Below are positions 1-9,707 of a stretch of 64,000 bases of DNA, piece by piece. Under the pieces are notes generated by a model, which did no database searches, was not told the DNA's origin, and was given only the letters and a program-made list of their open reading frames with translations. The stretch covers positions 992,001-1,056,000 of the forward strand of contig NZ_PEBD01000010.1 in NCBI RefSeq assembly GCF_002735905.1, read 5' to 3'. A program made the position numbers and the translations under genes. Origin of the DNA: Williamsia muralis (GTDB taxonomy: Bacteria > Actinomycetota > Actinomycetes > Mycobacteriales > Mycobacteriaceae). The first letter of the stretch is position 1. Each line of letters opens with the position of its first letter.

Positions 1-128
1 GGGCCGAGTTCGCGGCAACCACCTCGGCCGGGGTGAACGAACTACGAAAGATCGCGGCCGTGTTGCGGGCTCAGGCCGGCGGCTACCGCGGTGCCGAAGA
101 GAGTGTCGAGGAGGCTTTTCGGCTGTGA
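1..128 (+). CDS. C-terminal end of an EspC-like ESX-associated protein (5' truncated by the window edge)
   Basis: An open frame enters from the left edge (codons in phase with base 3) and ends in TGA at 126-128, leaving about 41 residues. The visible part is one amphipathic helix ending in a Y-x-G-x-E-E-S-V-E-E-A-F pattern. This resembles the end of small helical EspC/DUF2580-type or WXG100-like proteins secreted by type VII systems. Its stop overlaps the GTG start of the next gene (GTGA), so the two are translationally coupled. The pairing of a short helical protein with a following PPE-like protein fits an ESX substrate pair. A PE-type protein is an alternative, because the diagnostic N-terminus is outside the window. 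Confidence 0.55.
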   Translation, partial: AEFAATTSAGVNELRKIAAVLRAQAGGYRGAEESVEEAFRL

Positions 129-1153
129 CCGGGTTCACGGGGGTGGTCTGGGAGGCGCGGCCTGCGCAGCGGCTCGCCGCGGATCTCGCCGAAGGCGGCG
201 CCGGGGCGACACCGTCTGCGCAAGCGGCTCTTGCCTGGGGCTGCGTCGCGGGGGTGCTCGCCGATGCGGGATTGGACTACGCGGCAATTCTGACGCGCCT
301 CGGAACCGGTTGGGAATCTGTGACGTCCGGCGATGCGTTCGCCAGGCTCGCCGATTTGGCGACCTGGTTCACCGAGGTTTCCGCGGCCGCTGTGGAGAAC
401 GCGGGGAGGGCCACGGCTCAGTGCGCCGCCACCACCGTTGCTCATGCCAACATGCCCAATCTGCCCGAGATCGCTGTGACAAAGGGTATTCGGGACACAG
501 CGGCTACCGTGGGTGCCGCCCTGGGCGCGCCGATCGGCGGCGTTGCGGCCGATGCCGAACGCGCTCTGCACGACCAGAAGCAGCGTGCTGCCCGGGTCAT
601 GGACACGTACGAGGCCGCGAGTGCACCTCTCGCCGAACCGTGGCTTCCGCCGCGTCTGACGGAGGTCGTCTCGTCCACCGCCCTGACCGGCGAACAGATG
701 TCACGCCCGCCTGCGCATGTCGCGCCGGTATCGGCGCCCACCTCGACGACATCCCCCGGGCCACCGCTGCTGGGCGGATTCGCGCCGGCCCCACAGACCC
801 TGCGTGAGAAGACCCGTTTCGCCACAACGGTTCTGGCCGGTACCACAAGTCCGTCCGCGGCGGCCGAAGCTGCGGGCCAGCCAACACCTCAGCGGTCGAC
901 AACTGCGATGACGCCTGCGCCCCCGGTGTCGCCGCTCGCGACGGTCGGCCAGGAGCCGGCACGTGCGGCCCGGTCGCCGCAGGGCGCGGGTATAGACGCA
1001 GCGGCCGGCACCCAGGACCCGACCGGTCGGTTCGGTGACGAATCAGGCCCGGCAACCGAGGTCATCGACGCGCGATACCGCACGGGTGCACTCGATCTGC
1101 CGCCGGCCACGTCGGTTCCGGCAGTCCTCGGTGCCCCGGACACAGGACGATGA
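125..1153 (+). CDS. PPE-like ESX-associated protein
   Basis: This 342-residue protein starts at GTG 125 inside the stop of the preceding gene. Residues 1-170 are predicted to be almost entirely helical and follow the PPE layout: a tryptophan near the N-terminus (VVW, about residue 9), a central helix hairpin, and an A-N-M-P-N-L-P-E segment that resembles the second half of the PPE domain. Residues 180-342 are a low-complexity tail rich in Pro, Ala, Thr and Ser with no recognisable fold. PPE proteins are secreted by ESX systems as heterodimers with a small partner and are recognised by EspG. Both neighbours fit this: an EspC-like protein overlaps upstream and an EspG-like gene overlaps downstream by four bases (ATGA). 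The assignment rests on fold pattern and context, because the canonical PPE tripeptide is absent. Confidence 0.6.
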   Translation: MTGFTGVVWEARPAQRLAADLAEGGAGATPSAQAALAWGCVAGVLADAGLDYAAILTRLGTGWESVTSGDAFARLADLATWFTEVSAAAVENAGRATAQCAATTVAHANMPNLPEIAVTKGIRDTAATVGAALGAPIGGVAADAERALHDQKQRAARVMDTYEAASAPLAEPWLPPRLTEVVSSTALTGEQMSRPPAHVAPVSAPTSTTSPGPPLLGGFAPAPQTLREKTRFATTVLAGTTSPSAAAEAAGQPTPQRSTTAMTPAPPVSPLATVGQEPARAARSPQGAGIDAAAGTQDPTGRFGDESGPATEVIDARYRTGALDLPPATSVPAVLGAPDTGR

Positions 1154-1980
1154 CACCGATGTGGATCAAGGACATCGCACCGGAGTACCATCTGGCCCTC
1201 AGCGATATCGACTATCTCGCACAGGTTCTCGACATCCAGACGTGGCCGACGGTGCTCGACGTGACGCCGATTCATGACACCGCAGTGGAGCGAGCCGCAG
1301 CGCATGCCTCTGCGTCACGAAAGCTGCTGGATGCCGGGATCACGAGCAGGGATGCCTGTTCGACCGCCGGCGTGACCGAGCCGCTGGCGGACGCGCTGAC
1401 CGTCCTTGCCAACCCCGACGCCGTTGTGGAACTTCGGCGATACGGCATCGAGATGTCGGCGCGTATGTGTCTGGCCCGAAGCGGCGGCAGACATGTTGTG
1501 GCACATCGACTGCCGGACGGACTCAGAATCCGGATGCTCGGGACGGTCGACGCGAGCGAGGTCGGGCCTCTGATCGCCGCTGAACTCGGTGCGATGCCGG
1601 TGGCGGACGTGCAGTCGATCAGCGCGCCCGCGGCCGAACTCCGCGAACGACTCGATCGTGCGGCCACAGCGGCCGACTATGCGGATGCGCTGTACGCCGT
1701 CGGTGCGACGCACGCTGACGCAGCCAGGTACGCGGCGGCATTCGAATCGTGTGTCGGCCATGCCGAGATCATTGCGCGGGAGGCAGGCCCGGGCAGAAAT
1801 CTACGGACGTCAGGCGCGGTCGCGGTGTACGACACCGCCCGTGGCCGGATCGTGGCGAGTCCGACCATGTCGCCCGATGGCCGGATCTGGACGACGTTGT
1901 CCGCGGGCACACCGCACCGCATCGCTCAGGCAACCGACCTGTTGATGGAGACGTTGCCGACCGGCAGATGGATGCCGTGA
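1150..1980 (+). CDS. EspG-family ESX secretion chaperone
   Basis: This 276-residue protein starts at ATG 1150, overlapping the upstream stop by four bases. EspG proteins are cytosolic chaperones that bind the tip of PPE proteins before export. The C-terminal third carries the pattern typical of the family: G-R-I-V-A-S-P-T followed by S-P-D-G-R-I-W-T-T-L, then T-P-H-R-I-A-Q-A and a closing L-P-T-G-R-W. No signal peptide or membrane segment is seen. Translational coupling to the PPE-like gene supports a dedicated chaperone-client pair. Which ESX class it belongs to cannot be decided, because the secretion machinery lies outside the window. Confidence 0.85.
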   Translation: MTPMWIKDIAPEYHLALSDIDYLAQVLDIQTWPTVLDVTPIHDTAVERAAAHASASRKLLDAGITSRDACSTAGVTEPLADALTVLANPDAVVELRRYGIEMSARMCLARSGGRHVVAHRLPDGLRIRMLGTVDASEVGPLIAAELGAMPVADVQSISAPAAELRERLDRAATAADYADALYAVGATHADAARYAAAFESCVGHAEIIAREAGPGRNLRTSGAVAVYDTARGRIVASPTMSPDGRIWTTLSAGTPHRIAQATDLLMETLPTGRWMP

Positions 1981-2104
1981 TCGGGGGGAATCGAGAGGGG
2001 GAGTAGATCCCGGCCGTCGATGCCGATCGACGAACGGGAGTCAGTCGCTGTACACGCGGACGTCATCTGATTCCGCGGCAATCACACACAAAAGGGGAAG
2101 CATC

Positions 2105-2437
2105 ATGAGCACCGGAACCAACGGTCTCGATCTCGACGTCGCGGCCGGGTTGGCCTCGACGAAATCGGTGGGGGACATCGTCGACGACATGGGCACCGTC
2201 CTGGCCCGCATCACCGCAGACGCCGAGGAGGCGCTTGCACTCTGGAAAGGCAACGCGAGTGGCGCCTTCCAGGGCGCGGTGACAGCTTGGAAGGACGAGG
2301 CGACACAGTTGCAGACAGCTCTCGACACGCTCAAGACGTCGCTGTCGACCGGCTTCAACGGCTACGACGCCGACGACCAGGACAACGCCGGCATCTTCAA
2401 CAACGTCGCCGGATCCGGACCCGCGCTCAAGCTCTGA
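2105..2437 (+). CDS. WXG100 protein, EsxB/CFP-10-like
   Basis: This is a 110-residue, all-helical protein without a signal peptide. A W-K-G motif at residues 47-49 sits in the turn between two predicted helices, as in the WXG100 family. A Y-x-x-x-D motif (Y87, D91) lies in the C-terminal tail, matching the ESX export signal normally carried by the CFP-10-like partner. The gene starts at ATG 2105 after an AAGGGGAAG stretch and is followed 38 bases after its stop by a second small helical protein, so the two probably form the secreted heterodimer. The 124-base gap after the espG-like gene suggests it may have its own promoter. Confidence 0.85.
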   Translation: MSTGTNGLDLDVAAGLASTKSVGDIVDDMGTVLARITADAEEALALWKGNASGAFQGAVTAWKDEATQLQTALDTLKTSLSTGFNGYDADDQDNAGIFNNVAGSGPALKL

Positions 2438-2475
2438 GCGCTCACACTTCCACCGAGTCAGAAAGCAGACCAACC

Positions 2476-2766
2476 ATGAGCATCATCCAGTACAACTACC
2501 CGCGGATGGAAGAGCTGGCATCTCAGCTCAACAGCAACTTCAACCAGCTCGAACACCTTGCCACCACATTGAAGTCCGAGGTGTCCCGGCTGCACGAGAA
2601 CTGGCAGTCACAGCAGGCATCGCAGGCCTATGGCGCCGCGCAGCAGTCGTGGGACACCAGCTTCACCGACTCCCGCGCGCTGCTGACCGCGCTGTCGTCG
2701 AAGGTCACCGAGGCATCGAGCAACATGCAGGCCGCCGACCAGCGGACGGCCGGCTACTTCAGCTGA
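2476..2766 (+). CDS. WXG100-like protein, EsxA/ESAT-6-like, with W-Q-S in place of W-x-G
   Basis: This is a 96-residue helical protein starting at ATG 2476. It has the hairpin layout of ESAT-6: two long helices with the turn at residues 43-45. The turn reads W-Q-S, so the glycine that names the family is replaced by serine. The C-terminus lacks a clear Y-x-x-x-D signal, which fits a partner that relies on the EsxB-like protein encoded just upstream for export. A hairpin terminator follows at 2790-2824, ending the locus. Confidence 0.82.
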   Translation: MSIIQYNYPRMEELASQLNSNFNQLEHLATTLKSEVSRLHENWQSQQASQAYGAAQQSWDTSFTDSRALLTALSSKVTEASSNMQAADQRTAGYFS

Positions 2767-2789
2767 TCGTCGGAGCACCTCGAACAACC

Positions 2790-2824
2790 CGAAACCCGCC
2801 GGCCACCTGAGTCGGCGGGTTTCG
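2790..2824 (+). terminator. Hairpin terminator after the Esx pair
   Basis: Perfect 12-bp inverted repeat (CGAAACCCGCCG at 2790-2801 with its complement at 2813-2824) with an 11-base loop, starting 24 bases after the EsxA-like stop. No long T-run follows, as is common in actinobacteria. Confidence 0.75.
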
Positions 2825-3091
2825 GCGTCTGGCAGGTGGGTTCTTGTCTGCGACGCACTTCCTCCGACTGCGGTGAGTTCCTCCGGTTGCAGCCGGAGGT
2901 TGTGGCGGGAGTCGGAGGGTCTGCCGCCAATTCACGCCGATCGACCGGGTGCCGCACAGCCGCCAATTTCGTTGCCGTAAGAATCTTCGTGTGCATCGCG
3001 GCGGATTGGGCAATCTACGCCGGTTGCGTCCGATAGTTTGCAGACAGGCTGCACGCTGGGGCACGCCGCGTTCGAGTGAGGGAGTTCCTGC
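2825..3091. other. Intergenic region with a nested inverted repeat, upstream of the APC permease
   Basis: No credible gene is seen. An outer 9-bp stem (2861-2869 with 2910-2918) encloses a 7-bp stem CCTCCGG/CCGGAGG (2880-2886 with 2893-2899). Further on, the 10-mer GCCGCCAATT occurs twice (near 2922 and 2960). The permease promoter probably lies around 3000-3070 but no confident -35/-10 pair was identified. The role of the structure is unknown. Confidence 0.4.
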
Positions 3092-4636
3092 ATGGGTAAT
3101 CCGCTGACACGGACAAAGTCCGTAGAGCAATCGATGGCTGACACCGAAGAACCCGGTTCGCAGCTGAAGAAGAGTTTGACCTGGTGGGACCTCACGGTCT
3201 TCGGTGTATCGGTCGTCATCGGTGCCGGCATCTTCACGATCACCGCGTCCACCGCGGGTAACAAGGCCGGACCGGCGATCTCGCTGTCATTCGTGATGGC
3301 CGCAGTGGCGTGCGCATTGGCAGCCCTGTGTTACGCCGAGTTCGCTTCCACGGTTCCGGTGGCCGGGTCTGCCTACACCTTCGGTTATGCCACCTTCGGC
3401 GAGTTCCTGGCCTGGATCCTCGGCTGGGACCTCATCCTCGAGTTCGCGGTGGGCGCCGCGGTGGTGTCCAAGGGGTGGTCGAGCTATCTCGGCACGGTCT
3501 TCGGATTCGCGGGTGGCACAACGGAAATAGCGGGGCACACCGTCGACTGGGGCGCCTTGGTGATCGTTTCGGTGATCACCCTCCTGCTGGTGCTCGGCAC
3601 CAAACTGTCGTCGACGTTCAGTGCAGTGATCACGGCCATCAAGGTGACGGTTGTGCTGCTGGTCATCGTGGTGGGCTTCTTCTACATCAAGGCCGACAAC
3701 TACAAGCCGTTCATCCCGGAGTCGCAGCCATCGGAATCGGGTGGCAAGTCCGTTGACTCCACGCTCTTCTCGTTGATCACCGGTGGTGGCGACTCGAGCT
3801 ACGGCTGGTACGGCGTGTTGGCGGCGGCATCGATCGTGTTCTTCGCGTTCATCGGGTTCGACGTGGTGGCAACAACTGCCGAGGAGACCAAGAATCCCAA
3901 GAAGGACGTTCCGCGAGGCATCCTCGGTTCCCTGGCCATCGTGACGGTGCTGTACATCCTGGTCACGATCGTGGTGACCGGCATGTTGAGTTACAAGGAA
4001 CTGGCGACATCGGCGGGCGACGGGGAACCGAAGAACCTGGCGTACGCGTTCGGGCAGAACGGTGTCACCTGGGCAGAGAAGGCGATCTCGATCGGCGCCC
4101 TGGCCGGACTGACCACCGTGGTGATGGTCCTAATGCTGGGCCAGTCCCGGGTGTTGTTCGCGATGGCCCGAGACGGACTCCTGCCGCGGTCGTTGTCGAA
4201 GACGAGCAAGTTCGGCACACCCGCACGCATCCAGATCATCGTGGGCGTCGCCGTCGCGGTTGTCGCGGCGTTCTTCCCGATCGAGAAGCTCGAGGAGATG
4301 GTCAACGTCGGCACGCTGTTCGCCTTCGTCGTGGTCGCGGCCGGGGTCATCGTTCTCCGACGCACCCGCCCGGATCTGCCTCGAGGCTTCAAGGTGCCGT
4401 TGATGCCGATCCTGCCGATAGCGGCAATCGTGGCCTGCCTCTGGTTGATGCTGAACCTGTCGGCGCTGACGTGGATCCGGTTCCTGATCTGGATGGTCAT
4501 CGGCATCGCGGTCTACTTCCTCTACAGCCAGCGTCATTCCATGGTGGGCAAGCGTCAGCGTGGCGAGATCGACGATGCTGTCGGGGACGCGGCGCTGGCC
4601 GCCGAAGCGAAGAGAGCAGGACCGAATCGGCCGTAA
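3092..4636 (+). CDS. APC-superfamily amino acid permease
   Basis: This 514-residue integral membrane protein has about 12 predicted hydrophobic segments. The first carries G-V-S-V-V-I-G-A-G-I-F, the APC-family motif at the unwound part of helix 1 where substrate is bound. The overall pattern, including the long extracytoplasmic loop around residues 205-240 and the F-x-G-F-D helix, is that of the cationic-amino-acid-transporter branch. ATG 3092 has an upstream purine-rich site (GAGGGAG). The charged C-terminus (residues 480-514) is cytoplasmic. It stands alone between two terminators, next to alkB as in M. tuberculosis (from memory). Substrate specificity cannot be read from sequence. Confidence 0.9.
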   Translation: MGNPLTRTKSVEQSMADTEEPGSQLKKSLTWWDLTVFGVSVVIGAGIFTITASTAGNKAGPAISLSFVMAAVACALAALCYAEFASTVPVAGSAYTFGYATFGEFLAWILGWDLILEFAVGAAVVSKGWSSYLGTVFGFAGGTTEIAGHTVDWGALVIVSVITLLLVLGTKLSSTFSAVITAIKVTVVLLVIVVGFFYIKADNYKPFIPESQPSESGGKSVDSTLFSLITGGGDSSYGWYGVLAAASIVFFAFIGFDVVATTAEETKNPKKDVPRGILGSLAIVTVLYILVTIVVTGMLSYKELATSAGDGEPKNLAYAFGQNGVTWAEKAISIGALAGLTTVVMVLMLGQSRVLFAMARDGLLPRSLSKTSKFGTPARIQIIVGVAVAVVAAFFPIEKLEEMVNVGTLFAFVVVAAGVIVLRRTRPDLPRGFKVPLMPILPIAAIVACLWLMLNLSALTWIRFLIWMVIGIAVYFLYSQRHSMVGKRQRGEIDDAVGDAALAAEAKRAGPNRP

Positions 4637-4650
4637 CGGCTGACCCGCAC

Positions 4651-4693
4651 AGAGCCCCGGTCGAGAGCGCGACTCTCGATCGGGGCTCTTTTG
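4651..4693 (+). terminator. Rho-independent terminator of the permease gene
   Basis: A 9-bp stem AGAGCCCCG/CGGGGCTCT (4651-4659 with 4681-4689), with an inner GAGAG/CTCTC-type stem, runs straight into TTTT. It lies 15 bases after the permease stop. Confidence 0.85.
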
Positions 4694-4794
4694 TGAACTG
4701 GGGCACTTTACAAATAACCCTGTATGTATAGACAACAGACGTGACACTGGCTATTGTCAAACTCATCACGTTCTACTCGACGAGGAGGTAGTTG
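4694..4794 (+). promoter_or_regulatory. Promoter region of the alkB operon
   Basis: This 100-base AT-richer stretch separates the permease terminator from alkB. Candidate elements are TTTACA near 4706 with TATGTATAG downstream, and a second TATTGT near 4752. The Shine-Dalgarno GAGGAGG at 4782-4788 is six bases before ATG 4795 but only three from an in-frame TTG at 4792, which favours the ATG. The operator used by the neighbouring TetR regulator could not be identified. Confidence 0.5.
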
Positions 4795-6033
4795 ATGAGA
4801 ACCGATCTCACGGCACAAGGTGGCCAGGGGGTGTCGCCGGCTCTCGAGTGGCGAGAACGCAAGCGGTACCTCTGGTTACTCGGCCTGATCCCGCCGACCG
4901 CACTGTTTCTCGCGGCCGGTCTGATCGCCGGCTTCAACGCACTCGGATGGAGCGCGGTGTCACCGGTGTGGTGGTGGATCGGACCTCTGCTCGTCTACGG
5001 TCTGCTACCCGTCCTCGACATCTTCTTCGGACCGGACGGTCAGAACCCTCCCGAAGAGCTGATGGAGCAACTGGAGAACGACAAGTACTACCGGTATTGC
5101 ACCTATGTCTACATCCCGTTCCAGTTCGCGAGCCTGATCTTCGCCTGCTACCTGTGGACAACCAGCGATCTGAGCTGGCTGGGTGTCGACGACGGGCTGG
5201 GGATCGTCTCCAAGATCGGTGTGGCGCTGTCGATCGGTGTCATGGGCGGCATCGGCATCAACACCGCTCACGAACTGGGCCACAAGAAGGATTCGCTCGA
5301 ACGCTGGCTCTCGAAGATCACTCTCGCGCAGACGTTCTACGGTCACTTCTACATCGAGCACAACCGGGGCCATCACGTCCGTGTCGCGACGCCAGAGGAT
5401 CCGGCCAGCGCCAAGTTCGGCGAGACGTTCTGGGCGTTCCTGCCACGCAGCGTCTGGGGTTCGCTCACCTCAGCGTGGAAGCTCGAACGCACCCGGATGA
5501 ACCGCCTGGAGCACTCTGTCTGGAACATCCGCAACGACGTGCTCAACGCCTGGCTGATGTCAGTGGTGCTCTGGGGCGCGCTGACGGTCGTTTTCGGCTG
5601 GGAGATATTGCCGTTCATGGTGATTCAGGCGGTGTACGGGTTCAGCCTGCTCGAGACGGTCAACTACCTCGAGCACTACGGACTGATGCGCCAGAAGCTT
5701 CCGAGCGGCCGGTACGTACGCGCGGCACCCGAGCACAGCTGGAACTCCGACCACATCTGCACCAACATCTTCCTCTATCACCTGCAGCGCCACAGCGACC
5801 ACCACGCCAATCCGACCAGGCGTTACCAGGTTCTGCGGAGCTTCGACGACGCCCCGAACCTGCCCAGCGGCTACGCGAGCATGATCACGCTGGCGTACTT
5901 CCCTCCGATCTGGCGCAAGGTGATGGACCACAGGGTGATCGACCACTACGACGGCGACCTCACCAAGCTCAACGTGGTACCCGGCAAACGGGAGAAGGTG
6001 CTCGCCCGAGCGGCTGGGAGCAAGCAGCGATGA
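4795..6033 (+). CDS. alkB: Alkane 1-monooxygenase AlkB
   Basis: This membrane non-haem di-iron enzyme hydroxylates n-alkanes at the terminal carbon using O2 and electrons from rubredoxin. The 412-residue protein has several hydrophobic segments (about residues 28-52, 58-80, 103-122, 140-156 and 252-285). It carries all the histidine motifs of the family: H-E-L-G-H-K-K (159-165), E-H-N-R-G-H-H (189-195), N-Y-L-E-H-Y-G-L (290-297) and L-Q-R-H-S-D-H-H-A (330-338). Its stop overlaps the start of the first rubredoxin (ATGA), forming the alkB-rubA-rubB-tetR unit found in related genera. The ATG at 4795 was chosen for its six-base spacing from GAGGAGG. Confidence 0.98.
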   Translation: MRTDLTAQGGQGVSPALEWRERKRYLWLLGLIPPTALFLAAGLIAGFNALGWSAVSPVWWWIGPLLVYGLLPVLDIFFGPDGQNPPEELMEQLENDKYYRYCTYVYIPFQFASLIFACYLWTTSDLSWLGVDDGLGIVSKIGVALSIGVMGGIGINTAHELGHKKDSLERWLSKITLAQTFYGHFYIEHNRGHHVRVATPEDPASAKFGETFWAFLPRSVWGSLTSAWKLERTRMNRLEHSVWNIRNDVLNAWLMSVVLWGALTVVFGWEILPFMVIQAVYGFSLLETVNYLEHYGLMRQKLPSGRYVRAAPEHSWNSDHICTNIFLYHLQRHSDHHANPTRRYQVLRSFDDAPNLPSGYASMITLAYFPPIWRKVMDHRVIDHYDGDLTKLNVVPGKREKVLARAAGSKQR

Positions 6034-6200
6034 GCGCGTACCGATGCCCGGTCTGCGACTACGTCTACGACGAGTCGGCCGGGGCGCCGCGTGAGGGTTT
6101 CCGGCCGGGCACAGCGTGGAACGACGTGCCGGACGACTGGCCGTGCCCCGATTGCGGGGTCCGCGAGAAGGTCGACTTCGAACCAGCTCCTGGGCGCTGA
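6030..6200 (+). CDS. rubA: Rubredoxin 1 (AlkG1-type)
   Basis: This 56-residue protein has the two rubredoxin iron-binding pairs C6-x2-C9 and C39-x2-C42, with the D-D-W-P-C-P-D-C-G signature. ATG 6030 overlaps the alkB stop, so translation is coupled. The insertion-rich spacer and the R-E-K-V-D-F ending resemble AlkG1-type rubredoxins, several of which, according to earlier work on the family, could not replace AlkG2-type proteins as electron donors to alkane hydroxylases. Its exact role beside the second rubredoxin is therefore uncertain. Confidence 0.95.
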   Translation: MSAYRCPVCDYVYDESAGAPREGFRPGTAWNDVPDDWPCPDCGVREKVDFEPAPGR

Positions 6201-6262
6201 CCGCAACGGCCGAACACCACCGATGACATCGCCACCAACACATCACCACCAAGGACATCACC

Positions 6263-6442
6263 ATGAACTTCAAGCTGTACGTCTGTATGCAATGCGGGTT
6301 CGAGTACGACGAGGAAAAGGGTTGGCCTGAAGACGGAATCGCGCCGGGAACTCGCTGGGACGACATCCCGGATGACTGGAGTTGCCCTGACTGCGGTGCT
6401 GCGAAGGCTGATTTCTACATGGAGGAGGTAACCAGGTCTTGA
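6263..6442 (+). CDS. rubB: Rubredoxin 2 (AlkG2-type), electron donor to AlkB
   Basis: This 59-residue protein has C8-x2-C11-G and C41-x2-C44-G iron pairs and the [12 protein letters not shown] stretch typical of AlkG2-type rubredoxins, which pass electrons from rubredoxin reductase to AlkB. It starts at ATG 6263, 62 bases after rubA. That gap is rich in CACCA/CATCAC repeats and has no obvious promoter, so the gene is probably in the same transcript. No rubredoxin reductase gene is in the window. Confidence 0.95.
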   Translation: MNFKLYVCMQCGFEYDEEKGWPEDGIAPGTRWDDIPDDWSCPDCGAAKADFYMEEVTRS

Positions 6443-6543
6443 CCACCGGTGCGGTGGTGCCATTGCGGCCCGGTGTCGCGGTGCGCGTGGGCACGCGCAC
6501 ACGGGCCGACGGGCACACTGCGGCCGACCGATATCCTGACCGC

Positions 6544-7242
6544 ATGTCTGAACCCCATGTCGAGCCGGCGTCGGCACGCCACGCACCACGGGGCACAGCA
6601 TCAACGGACGTCGGTTCGGTCCCGGCGCCGCAGACCCCCTTCGCACAGGCGAGCAAGAAGCTGTTGCGGGACAGCCTGCTCGACGGGATGCGTGATCTCC
6701 TGCGTACCCGCGACTGGTCGGCGGTCACCATGGCCGATGTTGCGGCGGCCTCCGGGGTCAGCAGGCAGACCGTCTACAACGAGTTCCGTTCGCGACAGGG
6801 CCTTGCCTCGGCGTACGCGCTGCGGTTGGCCGACGAACTCGTGGACCTGGTGTCAGCTGCGATCCTGGCGCACGAGGGGGAGGCGAAAGTCGCCCTGGCC
6901 GAGGGTTTCTCGGACTTCTTCGCGACCGCGGCCGACGACCCACTCATCCAGTCGCTGCTCACCGGGCGGGCGAAACCGGATCTGCTCCGGCTGATCACCA
7001 CCGATGCTGGGCCGTTGATCACGCAGGCCAGCTCCAGGGTGGTGGGCCTGTTGCAGACGAGCTGGGTCCAGGCAGACGAGACAGCGGCGGTCAGGATCGC
7101 CCGTGCCATCGTCCGGATGGCGCTGAGCTATGTGTCGATGCCTCCCGAGGCCGACCGCGACGTCGCAGACGATCTGGCCGAGATCTTCGGGCCGGTGGTG
7201 GATGCCGCAGCCGGGGGCCGAGTCGGTTCATCCACCCGTTAG
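6544..7242 (+). CDS. TetR-family regulator of the alkB locus
   Basis: This 232-residue protein has a TetR-type helix-turn-helix at about residues 50-85 ([19 protein letters not shown]). The rest is a helical ligand domain. The regulator at this position in related genera (sometimes called AlkU) is thought to control alkane genes, and its effector is probably an acyl or alkyl compound. ATG 6544 follows TATCCT (6532-6537) by six bases, the layout of a leaderless transcript. An in-frame TTG at 6439 behind GGAGGAGG is an alternative that would add 35 low-complexity residues and couple it to rubB. Confidence 0.88.
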   Translation: MSEPHVEPASARHAPRGTASTDVGSVPAPQTPFAQASKKLLRDSLLDGMRDLLRTRDWSAVTMADVAAASGVSRQTVYNEFRSRQGLASAYALRLADELVDLVSAAILAHEGEAKVALAEGFSDFFATAADDPLIQSLLTGRAKPDLLRLITTDAGPLITQASSRVVGLLQTSWVQADETAAVRIARAIVRMALSYVSMPPEADRDVADDLAEIFGPVVDAAAGGRVGSSTR

Positions 7243-7282
7243 CCTGGTACCCATCATCCAAGTTGGACTTGAGGAGTGGTTA

Positions 7283-8761
<1,479 letters not shown>

Positions 8762-8790
8762 TCCACATCTGAACAGGTAACGACCACCGA

Positions 8791-8843
8791 GATGGTGGGT
8801 CCAGGGGCATCACTCGGTGATCGCCTCCGGGCCCACCATTTTG
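8791..8843. terminator. Bidirectional terminator between sahH and the reverse-strand membrane protein gene
   Basis: An imperfect stem pairs GATGGTGGGT...CC (from 8791) with GG...GCCCACCATT (to 8840), followed by TTTTG-like bases, with an ATCAC/GTGAT inner stem. It sits between two convergent genes. Confidence 0.7.
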
Positions 8844-8864
8844 TTGTCTGGGCTGTGGTGGCGA

Positions 8865-9686
8865 TCAGCCGGTGATGATCCCGCCGCCTTCTGGTTCGTC
8901 GGCGGTGGAGCGCTCGGACAGGCTGGGGCAGAAGCGCCACTGATCCTCTTCGTTCCGGAATGCCCAATGCACCTCGCCTGTCTCGGACTCGATCGTCATC
9001 ACGCCGTCGATCTTGCCGACGATGCCGCTGACCGTGACGTCCTGGATGTCGATGCGGGCGGTGATCGACCCATTGCGGTCGAAGAGCTGCTGATACCCGG
9101 CCACGGACTCGGTTCGTGAGTCCGCGGCGCAGGCCATGTCGTGCAGCCCGATCGCGTCCTGGTCGTTGATGAGCTGAACGCGCCTTTCCGCAGCGGCCTG
9201 GACGGCATTTTCCTCGGCCGTACCGTCCAGTCGGCCGGTTGTGGTGACCGGACCCTGGGTGGATGAGGACGGTCCCGCGAACGGGTCGCTGTTGTTGCCG
9301 CCGTTGAACGAAAGGACAGCGGCCAACGCCACGGCCAGCACGACCACCACGCCGATGACTCCGGCGACGATCAGTCCGGTGTGTGAACCTCGTCGAGGTG
9401 GGGGTGGAGGCGATCCCCATGGGGTCGGCTGTCCGAAAGGCTGGGCCGGCGGGGGAGACGGGTTCCATCGACCGGAAGGTGCGGGCCCCCACTGACCCGG
9501 CCGCGGTGCCTGCCATGGACCGTTCTGTCCTGGTCCGTTGCCGGCACCATGCCGGCCGCTCGGTGGGCCGGGCTGTTGTGAGCCGCCTTGACCGGGGTGC
9601 TGCTGACCGTGTGTGCCGGGCCGTCCGTACGGCTCCGACGGACCTGGGTCACGCCAGGGCGACGAGCCCGGTGGTGGGTGGGTCAA
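8865..9686 (-). CDS. Membrane-anchored protein with Pro/Gly-rich cytoplasmic region and extracytoplasmic NTF2-like domain (A)
   Basis: This 273-residue protein of unknown function has three parts: a cytoplasmic region of about 100 residues rich in Pro, Gly and Gln; one transmembrane helix (about 104-130); and an extracytoplasmic alpha+beta domain (about 155-260) that looks NTF2-like. The domain has one cysteine in its first half (D-M-A-C-A) and one near the end in W-R-F-C. Two upstream genes encode the same domain with cysteines at the same places. The start is TTG at 9686, five bases after GGAAGG. Only 21 bases separate it from the upstream member, so they are probably one transcript. Surface or envelope sensing is an inference only. 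Confidence 0.8.
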   Translation of the reverse strand: MTHPPPGSSPWRDPGPSEPYGRPGTHGQQHPGQGGSQQPGPPSGRHGAGNGPGQNGPWQAPRPGQWGPAPSGRWNPSPPPAQPFGQPTPWGSPPPPPRRGSHTGLIVAGVIGVVVVLAVALAAVLSFNGGNNSDPFAGPSSSTQGPVTTTGRLDGTAEENAVQAAAERRVQLINDQDAIGLHDMACAADSRTESVAGYQQLFDRNGSITARIDIQDVTVSGIVGKIDGVMTIESETGEVHWAFRNEEDQWRFCPSLSERSTADEPEGGGIITG

Positions 9687-9707
9687 GGAGTCCTTCCCGA
9701 GGACCGC

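Noticed and set aside
4692-4707. CRP-like TGTGA...GCACT upstream of alkB
   Set aside because: Only one half-site is good and it overlaps the permease terminator tail, so the match is too weak.
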